Of a stretch of DNA of 64,000 nt, positions 49,713-61,370 are shown in pieces. The first letter of the stretch is position 1, and every line of letters starts with the position of its first letter. The notes beneath the pieces are model-generated. The model did no database searches. It was not told the DNA's origin and saw nothing but the letters and a program-made list of their open reading frames with translations. The stretch comes from Parasponia andersonii (taxonomy: Eukaryota; Streptophyta; Magnoliopsida; Rosales; Cannabaceae), in contig JXTB01000380.1 of NCBI GenBank assembly GCA_002914805.1, forward strand, positions 189,554 to 253,553, in the 5' to 3' direction. Position numbers and translations under genes: made by a program.

Positions 49713-49866
49713 CAAAGACTTAGAAAGACTTTGGAGATCATTAATGACTTGGGATTATTATTATAATCTTACATTAGATAGACAAATTTATAAAGTCTTT
49801 GGATGTAGATATGATATAAGTTATTCTCAAATGGTACAACCTTGAGTAAAAGACTTAGGAAGTCTT
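49713..49866 (+). other. Hairpin-forming repeats of element B
   Basis: 49848-49866 forms a perfect stem AAAGACTT / AAGTCTTT with an AGG loop. Related copies end at 49734 (CAAAGACTT..AGACTTTGG) and 49802. Order and spacing match those in element A. Confidence 0.55.
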
Positions 49867-50597
49867 TGGGCTACATGTTATGTGGAGACTTATATTTTAT
49901 ATGTTTGGATTATTCCTTGTCCTATGTACTCCTATATTAGAGATTTCTATTCTTGGTAATTCTAGTTTTGTTCTTGACTATAAATATTTTGTATACTTGG
50001 TTGTATCTCACTTGTTATGAGGAATAGTAAATGACTTAAGTTATTATGCTTTCATTATGGTATCCAATCTTTGAACTTGTCTATCTTGTGTGGTATAACA
50101 CAAGGGTATTAATATCTATTCAAAATCTTGCTAGAGTCTTTGAACTCAGTGATTATTTAGAACTAGACTCTAGATACAGACAAGTGAGATTGTCCCAGTG
50201 TAAGATTGATCTAGTATGATCAGGAAGACAGTATCATGTGTATTCGACATTTGATTTGCTATTCTAGTTTGATACCTAACAATCAGTAGTTAGATTATAA
50301 GAGTTTTGTATTATTAACTCTTAGAATTGATTACCATTACTACTCCTATTTTGTGCACCAACTTGGCATCATTTTCATTTTCATGTATCGATGTTCTTGT
50401 ATTCATTGATGAGTCACCCTATAATTCCATATAACTTTGTTTACCAGTTTAGCTCATTCCTTGTGTGGCATCGGCAACTTGGCAAGATTTTAACACCAAG
50501 TGCAAGATGTATGATTCAGTATCCTTCTAACCATTATTCCTTATTAATTCTCTCATTCTCTTTATCTTGAATTTGAATTTTGAAATGAAATTCTTTT

Positions 50598-50610
50598 AAG
50601 GAGGAGAGGA
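50598..50610 (+). promoter_or_regulatory. Polypurine tract of element B
   Basis: AAGGAGGAGAGGA immediately precedes the 3' LTR and differs by two bases from the tract of element A. Confidence 0.8.
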
Positions 50611-52770
50611 TGTGAAAACCTACGTTTTTAAAGGGTAAATAACTAATTTTGAGCTAAGGGAAAACTAATAAATTCAAATATTTGGATTAATTAAATTAAA
50701 ATATCTGAAATGTATTTGGACACTTTCAGGTCTTGGTTCAATTGGGTTTAAGTGTAAAGAAATTTAAAAATAAAGACAAAAATTTAAATACATAAAGGCA
50801 TAAATGAAAGGCTTTTTGTAAAATCTAGGTTGAAGTGAAATTAATGTGAATAGTATCCAACAACTTAGGAGTTAACATGTGGTACTATAGCTTTAAAAAT
50901 TTCTTTTAATTCCCCAATCTTTCCTTTCTTTTCCTTCGAAAACTGCCAACTCTCTCTTAATTTTTGAACAAAATGGCAAAATTGAGCCCAACCACCAGCT
51001 CCAACATCGGCAATATGCCTATGCATGCTTCTCATCTCTGGTCGACGAAGCCATCCACAGTGGTCTTGTGGCTGTGTGTGCGTCGTAAACGGAGCTGGAC
51101 CTCCTCGAAACTTTTGCCAACTACGGCATTCTCCGATTAAATGGCCACCATCAGCCACCGATCTCCTTTACCATCAGCGTATTCGGTTCTAATTCGTCCT
51201 CCTCGATGATCTAGGATTAGTCTCGTGGCATTAAACAACTCTGGTGAGCTTTTGAATTATTTGGTCGATTTATCAAAATTTAATTTTGGTATTTTATAAA
51301 TATTTTGGATATCTTATGATTTCTTTTGTGATAGTTATCAAAAGGGACGATTGCTTCTGTAAAATTAATTTTTTGATTGTTAGAAATTTCATAAAAAATT
51401 GGTATTCTTACAATTATTTTTTAGAAAAGAGATATGTTGGTAATTATTTTTATAAACAATTTATTTTGATCATGATACTTTTATGATGTAAAACAGGACT
51501 CTGAAACAAGAACAAATATGATTATTTCGTCATAAAATCTCTATTTGTGAACGTTTAAAATTTGGAATTGAAAAATGGATATATTTCCAAATATTTTCAA
51601 AAAGTAGTATTTTCGCAACTTTTTGACTTTCAAGCCCATTTAAGGGTCAGGACCTCGAAACTGAGTTCTAATTTTGAATTTGGAGTTAATAAGGTTGAGA
51701 GATGAATTTTAATATAAAATATCACTATGTTTCGAAGTGGCACGAAATCAAAATTTCGTGGCTCGTGAATAGTGTCATTTTGCAGGCTGCAGGGTAGGTC
51801 CCATATCGAGACCCACTTTTGACAAATTATATATCTAACCTAATATTTTTGAATACTTTGAATTTAGTGGTGACCTTCGTTTATCCATTTAAGGCTTCGG
51901 TGGAAAAGTCATTTTTTCAAGTGAACTTACCGAGATTCCGAAACGATCATTCGAACACCGAAGAGACCAACAGGAGTTTTCTTCGAGCATCGTTAGCTTA
52001 GTACAGATACCATATTAAGGTAGAGGTTCAATTACCTAGTTTTATACTTGATTTGATTTATAATTGTATTATAATTTATTTATGAAAAATCGTGAATTTT
52101 TACAACGATTAGTAAATTGTTGAAACAAATTGGATTATACTGGGATTGGACTGTATAGAATTTTATATATATTTATAAATTGTGATTATGGAGTAATACA
52201 ACGGTGTACTGCCCATGTTATAGTAAATTCCAGAATAATGCCAAGTGAGATTTTAAATCATGATTTGATTAATTCTTAATGCATGGGTATAGTGAATTGT
52301 TAAACATACCATAGGTCATACATGAGATATATCTTAGGCATCACGGAATTTAGTGGGCAGCCAGTATCCTCACCCTCGCTAAGAGTCCATAAATCCGCGC
52401 GAGATTTTTCTGATTATTCCTACTCAGTAGACATAAACATTTACTTGCCTCTCCGGTTCAGTAAGCATAGACACATGGGTATCTCTCTGGTTTTGTGGGA
52501 TAGGTATTAACTAGAGAGTAATTAGTACACATAGTACGAGTTATTCTAGTTCGTGATGATAGGATGTGAGCTGATGGGATAGGACCATTTATGATATGTA
52601 AAATGATGTGATTTTAGTTTTTATTTTGAATATGTGAATATTCTGGATATCAATTATTTTTATAAACTTAATTTATAAATAGATTTTAGAATAGGAATTA
52701 ACCATACAGATTTGGTGAAATTACATCTATTCAAATAGGTAATTGAATTTCTACTGTGCATATGAATGCT
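50611..52770 (+). repeat. 3' LTR of element B, left part
   Basis: It is collinear with 44083-46270 of the 5' LTR. The match stops after GCATATGAATGCT at about 52770, where element C begins. Confidence 0.85.
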
Positions 52771-52844
52771 TTCCTAATACCACACAAAATTATATATATA
52801 TATATATTAGTGGTGGGACCCATCATTTTTTTTAATTTAAAAAC

Positions 52845-52891
<47 letters not shown>

Positions 52892-55053
52892 CTCTCTCCT
52901 TCCTAATACATCTCTCTCCCTCTCTCTCTATTCTCTCTCTTGCCGAAGAAGATCGAAGTTGGAACTCCCTAAGCGCCATTGTTCGACCACCATCCGACCA
53001 CGGGAACCACTAGCGCAGCTCCAGTTTGTCGCTAGATACAAGCCTCCACCCTGGAAGTAGCCACCGGAGCCGCCGAACACTGACTAAGGGTGAAGGGAGT
53101 CGCAGACATTTTCGGTCGCCAATGACTATTCTAGCCATTCTACCCTAAACTGAGCTCATTAGATTCGTTTCCTCATTAGGATCATCAAGGTATATATTTC
53201 ATAATCCCATATTACTCGGTTTGAAAGTTACCATTTTTGTATATTTTTGAGCTTGAGTTTGACTTTTAATCTGACTGTTACATTTCATTTTTTTTCTCAA
53301 TTTTGAAATATACTCAGAAAATGGTGAAGTTTGATATCTTTATTGACTATATTTGGTGACTAGCATGAAAATAAATATCTAATAGTTTAGATTTTGTCTA
53401 GTTTTGTGTACCACTGGTCCAGTGTCAACTCGGATCGAATTAGTCAAGTTATACATTTAACTTAACTATTTTGGGCATTAGGAACTCAACGAAGAAGTCT
53501 GTTTGTTGATTTGAAGCTCTGTTGAGAAGTTGACTTTTCCTAAGTGAGCGATCAATGGTGCGAAATTGGTTCCCGTCCCTCCGAACGATCGTCTAATCGG
53601 CACCTTGAGAATCCAATAGCGTAGTATCGTTATTTTGGTGAGGTAGAGATTTGGTTACTTCTATTTGACAATGTTTTTGAATAAAACTTATTTTCTACAA
53701 CACATGATGACAAACGTGACTTTTGAACTATTTTAGATATATGTGATGGAATTAAATTGTATTATGCATATTGGATTGCTCTGGAACTTTTCTGAATACT
53801 AGTTTTTTTTGGATATGTTAAAATAGGACTGTTATACTGCACATTTTTCTATAAAATTTAATTTATCATTTTATTAAAAACTAAAGTACCATTTGAACTT
53901 AAATTACTGTACAATTGTTTTTACACATCAGTTTAGCGTACACGTATCATAGGATCACACATGAGTACCAGGTTAGCATTATAGGATTTTTACAGTGTGG
54001 CACTACGGCCCCACCGACGGTGTAGAGTTCATGAACCTGTGCGAGATTTTTCTTCTAATTACCTCCCTATTTGGCAGGTGTAGGCAATGCAGTTGCCCCT
54101 TCAGGTTTAGTAAACAATACACAAAGTGTCTCCTCTGATTATGGGCTAGGTGTTGTGCAGGCAGTATGGCACACGTCGTCCCAACGCCCTAGTTTCTATT
54201 GATGAAAAGTGGTGAACTAATAGGTATGAGTGGATATATGTCATGTATTTGTAGACTGATTGGTTTTTGGATATCATATTTTACTAATATATATATTATA
54301 CCTACACAGACTATCAGCTTTGGAAATAGATATATGCATGTATGCATACGGTTTTGTAAAAATATTTTAAAATTAAACTAACTATGCAAGGACTCTCCAT
54401 CACTAAAAAAGATTTTTAAATGAGGTAATAGTTTTTCTACTAAGCTTATGAGCTCACCCCCTACTTTCCTCCCTTTCACATGATTGTCTATCTGAGTTAG
54501 TCTTATCAATTATTAGGCAAGTTGCTTGGCCTACGTTTACAGTTTTGCTCTCATTCCTCTTCGGTTGGTCCCTATCCCTTGTCTATTCATTTTCATGTTT
54601 AACTATTTAGCCAAGTTCATTGATTTTACTAAGTGAATGTGTGAGGATATTTTTACTACTATTTGAGGATTTGATTTATAAACAGGAAATTATGGTTCCC
54701 AAGGAGCATATTTTTAAAGTTTTAAGTAATTGGAATTTTGACAAACTTTGAAAGCTAAAATACAGACATTCAGATTCAAGATTTGGAAAAAATTTATTAA
54801 ATCAACACCTCAATTTTATTAAATTAGGTTTTTGTATAACTTAACAATAATTTCTTAAATTTTAATTAGTGCATCTATTTTTATAAATTAAACTAAAGAT
54901 GGAACCTTCTTTATATAGAATTTCTAATGATTTGAGGACTAAAATGAAAAACTCAAGTACTTAGTTTCTTTCGAGCTTTTACAAATTCTTTATTTATCTT
55001 TATGTACACTTAAATGTACTAAAAGTCACAGCCTTGGATTTTGGATCGTGACT
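52771..55053 (+). repeat. 5' LTR of element C
   Basis: It holds an (AT)n run (52789-52807), a (CT)n tract (52847-52888), a GC-rich block to 53160 and a donor-like CAAGGTATAT at 53186-53195. The conserved core is at about 53948-54230. It ends near GATCGTGACT. Confidence 0.75.
52847..52888 (+). repeat. (CT)n microsatellite
   Basis: About 21 uninterrupted CT units, followed by further CT-rich sequence to about 52945. It forms the polypyrimidine tract of the C LTR. Confidence 0.95.
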
Positions 55054-55057
55054 GAAT

Positions 55058-55075
55058 TTGTATCAGAGCACGGCT
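55058..55075 (+). promoter_or_regulatory. Primer binding site of element C
   Basis: TTGTATCAGAGCACGG after the LTR end matches the tRNA-Met primer consensus except for one G-to-T change. Confidence 0.7.
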
Positions 55076-58000
55076 TCAGATCCATCTAAGATCATGCTTG
55101 TGTCAATTTTTAGTGTTTAAAACTATTTTAGAAATGGTTTTGACAAATACCTCATACATTACTTAGGAATTGGCTAGATAAGTTGTTTTTGCTCCTATTC
55201 CTTCTAAGTCCTCTTTTAAACCTCTTCAATATGAAATTCTGGTGTCTTTGGGGTGGTGATTTCCTATGAATTTTAGTCTCAGATGTGTCAGGTTGACAAG
55301 AGACTATTGATTTCCACTATAGCGAAATCTCTCGCTTCGAATGGACGTTCATTCTTGTACTCTTCCGTTCATTCAGGTTGTAGGCTACATAAACCTCATA
55401 GGTTCTAACATAGCAATCTAGTATCTTAAGCCTTGGTTATTGTGCTCTGTCTTTCTCAAGGATTTTTGCTTATGATACACTGGTTGGGTATTTGCACTTC
55501 ACTAATGTGGCTTGACTTTATTGTGTTTATTAGACTGAGACTTTATTTTCTTAGAATTGATACATTCATGATTACTTAGTTTGGATGCATCGTGACTTAG
55601 TTCTATGTTTTAGTGTCTGTGTTGATGATACGTTTTACCTAACATGCTCATTGACTAAGTGATTAGTTTGATATTTTGAGATATTGTTTAATGATAGTAC
55701 TTGTGTTTCTCTAGTTTTATCGAGTTTTTTTATTGTAATTCTTTGATTGAGAATTCTCGACTTGCTGAGAGTGTAGTTGGAAAAAAAATGAGTTATTTGG
55801 TTTTAGAATTTTTTTTTTAAATTCCAAGTTGACAATTAATGTTTTAAATAACATAGATCTTTGTGTTTGACCAAAGTGCCATGTTTGTTTTCAAGGAGAT
55901 CATGAACCTTTTCAACTTGAGAATGGGTAAAAATCAATACACTTTTTCAAAGGAAATATTGTTTTAAATTAATATGTCACTTTGAGGCTAAGCCTTATGA
56001 AACTACCAACCTATTTGTATACTAGTGAGATTTTATTTTACACGTAGTAGTGTTGATTTGGAGGACCTCTAGATCAAAATAATTTGTTTTTATAAATATA
56101 TATACATAAGTCAAACTTTTCGAGCTCCTTTTTAAACTTTGGACTTAGTAGATTATTAAGCATTTTTCAATCCCTACTTAATACTTGAGTTGAGATTTAA
56201 TGAATACTTCCACAAGTATGCTTGAAAAATGAATAAATGTAAGTTACTTAAATAAGTATTTTGAATAAAGATATCCACAAGTTTGAATACTTGGTAAATT
56301 TTGGTATGGATTGAAAATGATTTTGGTGTGGATTGAATACTTGGTAAACTTCATACGTGTGTTTGAAGATTTATACATGTGATTTTCTCTAGAATATATT
56401 GCTTAGAGAATTGGAATTGATATGACTATTTGCGTTATGGAAACCCTTATTAGGTAAAAATGTTTATGTTGGAGTTTTGGTTTAGATTTTGTAGAGTTTG
56501 TCACTTGGACCTTATGCATTCAATATTTCAAATTTTCATGTTTCTTCAAAAAAAAAAATTATTTGATATAGCTTATCTTGTTAGCTAATGCATGGTCCCT
56601 TGATATTTGTTGGATTGTTTAGTTATTGTGATTCATACTGACTTGATTTTTACAGTGTGAACAAAGTTACGTTGCATAGATATACTGAACTTGTTTAATT
56701 TAGATTTTTGGGCATTATGTGATTGGTATTGACTAGTCTTCCTAGTGTTAGGAAAACTTAGGAGAAGGATGATATTTAGATTTTCCAATCAATAAAAGGT
56801 ATTAAGTTCTATATCTTGGTTTTATATTTGATAGGTTTTGAATTGTGCATATTAGCAGGTGATATTCTTCTAGAAGATTTGATTGTAGCTTTCTAATTCA
56901 TAGAACATATGTGTATATTAATTAGTTAGTTGTGCCTAATATAAATTCTCATAAGTTTTAATGTATATTTTGAAGAGTTAAGTGAGAATTGTTGTTTGTT
57001 TTATCTACTTTGAGAAAATATTTTGATATTGTTTTACACTTTAATATTTTCTGAACTACTAAATTTTCCTTAAAAAAAGTGTAAACTTTCAAACCTTTTA
57101 AGAAACTTATTTGATTACTTTGTAAAATATTTTGGAATTTTACAAAAGACATCCCACTGTGTTTGGTTGTGATATAGATTGGGACCCCAAATATTTTATT
57201 AACTTTGAAAGAAAAATCGACCACAACGATTTAAGTGTGACATCGTTTATCATTTCACTAGGTTTATGTAATAAATGTCTGTTTTGTTGGTTATAAAGAA
57301 CAACTGGTGTCTTTTTAATGCATTCCCTGTAAGTTTTAATAAATGGCTATCATGTATAACCCATTTTTAAGTTAATGCTTGTAACTGTTAGAGATTTTCT
57401 CCATACATGCATGGAATGAAATTTTCTTTTCAAATGTTGATATTGAGTTAAATCTAATTCCCTTATTTAGTTTAAATTATATATAGCATAGTTATTGTTA
57501 CATAACTAATGATAAATGGGAATGAGATTACTCATGGATTTTATCTTAAGTGTCGTTAGACTTTATTTTTATATTATAAAGGGATACTCAGAGTTCAGGT
57601 GTGGTTTATCTTTAGCTAGAGAGAAACCATATTGTGAACTAGTGTAGTATTTCTAGGTCCCAATACTTTTTACATCAAATGTTTTTAATAATGTTTTCAA
57701 AAATATTTTCAAAAATACTTTTATTGAAAATTGAAATAAGGTTGCATGGGAGACAGGAGTCACTCGAGAACGGTACTAGACAGCCTACCCTACAGAATCT
57801 TATTTCTTGGGCATTGAGTGTCGATTTCAGTAATGTGCATATTTCTAGGACATTGGATTGTATCCATTGAGTTTTCTTTATATCAAGGACTTGTAGAGTC
57901 TTTGGATCAATATCGCTTTAGTTTTCTTTGATGAGGTTTTATACTAAATGAAATATTTGAAATACTTTTGAAATTTCTCATGGTTTGGGCACTTGCATTT

Positions 58001-58710
58001 GAGATTGAAGTTTGCACTAATATTTTACGTTGGTGATTTTCTGTTTGGGTGTTCTAGTCTCACTTTTGACTAGGAGTTGTTTGTGTTTGGTATTATTCTT
58101 TACTCTAATCGGAGAATGGAAAATGGTTGTAAGCTATTAGACTCTCTTTGGCACCTTCGATATCTAAAATCGTTTATCTTATGCGATGTAACACAAGGAT
58201 ATTTGTTCTTCGTCTCAAACTCTATTCGAATACATTTTGTGCTTGTAGAGAGACTCTTGTTAGAGTCATTGACTCGAAGATTATTTAGGTCCGGGTTCTA
58301 GCTACAGAAAATGAAAATGTCCCAGGAAATTATCGATCTTGTTTGATCACGGGGACTGTATTCTTATACCTGATATTTGGTCTAGTGTTCTAGATTGGTG
58401 CCTTACAATCAATGTTCAAAGTTCTATATTCTCAGCTTCTACCTATGGTTATCATCATTATCTTTTGTCTCCAACCATTGGTATTGAGGGTTTTGTATCT
58501 GTTAATGAGTCGTCTTATGATTCTGTATCTCTTCGGGCATGTCCTTATACCATACCATTGTACAGTTCGATATATTGGCAGGATTTTGATGCTAAATGAG
58601 GAGTGTCTGTTTCACCTCCTGTTCATTATCTAGATTCGGTTTAATACTCTTAATTTCCATAGTTAAGTATTCACTACACTTCTAATGACTATTTTTTATA
58701 TTCTCACTCA
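55076..58710 (+). other. Noncoding internal region of element C
   Basis: No retrotransposon frame is found. Its first kilobase aligns with element B (46800-47300), and its right part keeps the GTGAACTAGTGTAGTATT block near 57635 and one hairpin (57883-57904). It ends at the N without a visible polypurine tract. Confidence 0.6.
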
Positions 58711-58711
58711 N

Positions 58712-60053
58712 CTCTCTCTCTATTCTCTCTCCTATCGAAGAAGACCGAAGCTAGAGCTCCCTAGGCCCCACAATTCCACCATTGTTTAGCCAAAGGAACA
58801 ATCGGTGCAATTCTAGCTCACTGCCAACTGCAAGCTGCCGCCCTCGGACTAGCCACCGAAGTCGTTGAAAGGAGCTGCAGATGTTTTTGGTCACCAGCAA
58901 CTATTTTGGCCACTACTCCACCCCAAACCGGGCTCATTAGATTCGACTCATCGTTAGGATCATCAAAGCATATATTTCACGATCTCATTTTGCCCAGTTT
59001 GAAAGTTGTCATTTTTGAGTATTTTTAACTCTAGTTTGACTTTTAATCCGAACGTTAGATTTAATTTTTGTTGTCATTTTTAGGATGTACTAAAAAAATA
59101 GCGAAGTTTGATATATATTGACTGTATTTATTGACCGACATGAAAATCAATATGTAACGGTTTAGATTTTGTCTAGTTTTATGTGTCATCGGTCTAGTGT
59201 CAGTCCAGATCTAAATTAGTCGAGTTATATATCTAACTTGGTTATTTTGGGCATTAGGAATTCAACGAAAAAGTCTATTTGTTGATTCAAAACTCTGTTG
59301 AGAAGTTGATTTTTTCCAAGTGAGTGATCGAGAGTATAGAATTGGTTCCCAACCCTCCGAGCGATCGTCCAATCGGTACCTTGAGGATCTAATAGCGTGG
59401 TATTAATATTCTAGTAAGGTACGGATTTGGTTATCTTTATTTTAAAAAATTTTCGAATAAAACTTATTTTCTGTAATACATGATGACAAACGTGATTTTT
59501 GAACTATTTTAGATATATGTGTGGAATTAAATTATATTATGTATATAAGATTGCTCTGGAACTCTTCTGAATACTAGTATTTTTGGATATGTTAAAATAG
59601 GGCTGTTATACTACTCATATTTCTATAAAATTTAATTTATCATTTTATTAAACATCAGAGCACCATTTGAACTTAAATTACGGCATGATTGTTTTTACAC
59701 ATCAATTTAGAGTATACATATCATAGGATCACACATGAGTACCAAGTTAGTATCGTAGGATTTTTATAATGTGGCGCTACAGTCCCACTGACAGTGTAGA
59801 GTCCGTAAACTTGCGCAAGATTTTTTTTCTGATTACCTCCCCATTTGGCAGGCATAGACAATGCGGTTGTCCATTCAGGTTTGGTAGGCGAGACACGGGT
59901 ATCCCTTCCAGTTATGAGCTAGGTGTCAGGCAGGTTATGTGGAACACGCAGTGCTAATACCCTAGTTTTTATCGATGAGAGGTAGTAAACTCATGGGTAT
60001 AGGTAAATTTATGTCATGTGGAATGATTGGTTTTTGGATATCATGTTTTACTG

Positions 60054-60094
<41 letters not shown>

Positions 60095-60851
60095 TATACC
60101 TACACAGACTATTAGCTTTAAAAATGGATATATGTATGTATGCATACAGTTTTGTAAAGGTATTTTTGGATTAAACTAACCATTTAGAGACTTTCTAATA
60201 ATAAAAAGTGTTTTTAAATGAAGTAATAGTTTCTATACTGAGCTTATGAGCTCACCCCCTACTTTCCTCCCTTTTAGATGATTGTCCATCTGAGTCAGTT
60301 GTATCAATAACTAGACATGTCGCTTAGTCTACATTTGCGGTTTTACTCTCATTCCTCTTTGGTTGGTCCCTATCCCTTGTCCTATTCTTTTTCATGTTTA
60401 ACAATTTAGCTAAGTTCATTAATTTTACTAAGTGAATGTGTGAGGATGTTTTTACTACTATTTAAGGATTTGGTTTATAAATAGGATACTATGATTCCTA
60501 AGGAGCATATTTTTAAAGTTTTAAGTACTTGGAATTTTGACAAATTTTGTAAGTTAAATTTTAGACATTCGGATTCAAAATTTGGAAAAAATCTATTAAA
60601 TCAATACCTCAGTTTTATTAAATCAGGTTTTTGTACAACTTAACTATAATTTTTTGAATTTAATTGGTGCACCTATTTTTATAGATTAAACTAAAGATGG
60701 ACCCCTTTTTATATAGAATTTCTAATGATTTGAGGACTAAAATAAAAAACCCAAGTACTCATTTTCCTCCGAACTTTTACAGATTCTTTATTTATCTTTG
60801 TGTACACTTAAAATTACTAAAAGTCATGACCTTAGATTTTGAATTGTGACA
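58712..60851 (+). repeat. 3' LTR of element C (start lost at N)
   Basis: It begins inside the CT-rich tract and follows the 5' LTR to its end, with the core at about 59718-59990. A (TA)n microsatellite occupies 60057-60091. Confidence 0.8.
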
Positions 60852-61370
60852 CTACTTCTCATACTTTCAGATATTTGACTATTTGAGATAGTCATCTTGA
60901 TGAATAGACAAGTTGTGCAGCTTGTGTATATAGTCCTACTTTTAATTCTTAGTAAGTATTTGTACTTTGTTAACTTTCTTTCTTGTTCAGTTATTTAGCC
61001 AAGATTAGTAAATTTACTAAATGGATGTATGAGGATAGTTTTGATATTAATTTGAGAATTTGGAACTATAAGTGATTTAATGTAAATTATTTTGGACATT
61101 AGACTAAAGTTTTCAATTGAACTTAATCTATGGTTTCTCAATAATTATTCAAATGAGATAGCTAGAAATGTTCTTGAACTTTATCGAATATTTTTCTTAA
61201 GTAATTAAAAACTAATAAGAGTTTGAAATATTGTGGAATTCATAATGATTTGAGGACCAAAACGAAATGATCTATTACTCTATTTCTCTTGAATTTTGTA
61301 AAACTAATATTTAATTATTCTTTCATCTACAATTATTAAAAGTCACAACTTTGGATTTCCACTCGTAACA
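60852..61370 (+). repeat. 3' LTR of element B, right part
   Basis: It is collinear with 46280-46784 of the 5' LTR, including GTTAACTTTCTTTCTT and the final AAAGTCACAACTTTGGATTT. It is followed by CTCAT, the target duplication copy. Confidence 0.85.

Larger units (their letters stand above)
46785..50597 (+). other. Noncoding internal region of element B
   Basis: No gag, protease, integrase or reverse transcriptase frame is present in any phase. Collinear segments are shared with element A (3061-6116) and, more weakly, element C (55054-58710), for example the block ACTTAGGAATTGGCTA near 46890 and 55160. The hairpin cluster is at 49713-49866. Confidence 0.65.
52771..60851 (+). mobile_element. 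Element C: related noncoding LTR element nested in the B LTR
   Basis: LTRs are 52771-55053 and 58712-60851 and share the CT-rich start, the GC-rich block, the conserved core and the end (TTGTGACA at 60844-60851). A primer site TGTATCAGAGCACGG follows the left LTR. The internal region is about 3.7 kb with no coding frame. The start of the right LTR and its polypurine tract are missing at the N at 58711. The left LTR start has no clear TG and a few bases of B seem lost, so the left junction is not clean. Confidence 0.75.
44083..61370 (+). mobile_element. Element B: long-LTR noncoding retrotransposon (LARD-like) with nested element C
   Basis: The 5' LTR 44083-46784 (2702 bp) starts TGTGAAAACC and ends ACTGACA. 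A primer site TGGTATCAAAGTTGC follows four bases later. The 3' LTR starts at 50611 with TGTGAAAACC after a purine tract. It is interrupted at about 52770 by element C, resumes at 60852 and ends at 61370. Flanking duplications are CTTAT (44078-44082) and CTCAT (61371-61375), with one mismatch. The 3.8-kb internal region has no coding frame and is collinear with that of element A. Confidence 0.82.

Noticed and set aside
44083-50610. Element B as an autonomous Ty3 element with decayed pol
   Set aside because: No reverse transcriptase, integrase or protease motif could be seen in any phase, and the internal region stays collinear with A. A noncoding family fits better. A sensitive profile search could still overturn this.
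52731-53013. Frames with Arg-Glu or Ser-Leu runs
   Set aside because: They are translations of the (CT)n microsatellite inside the C LTR.
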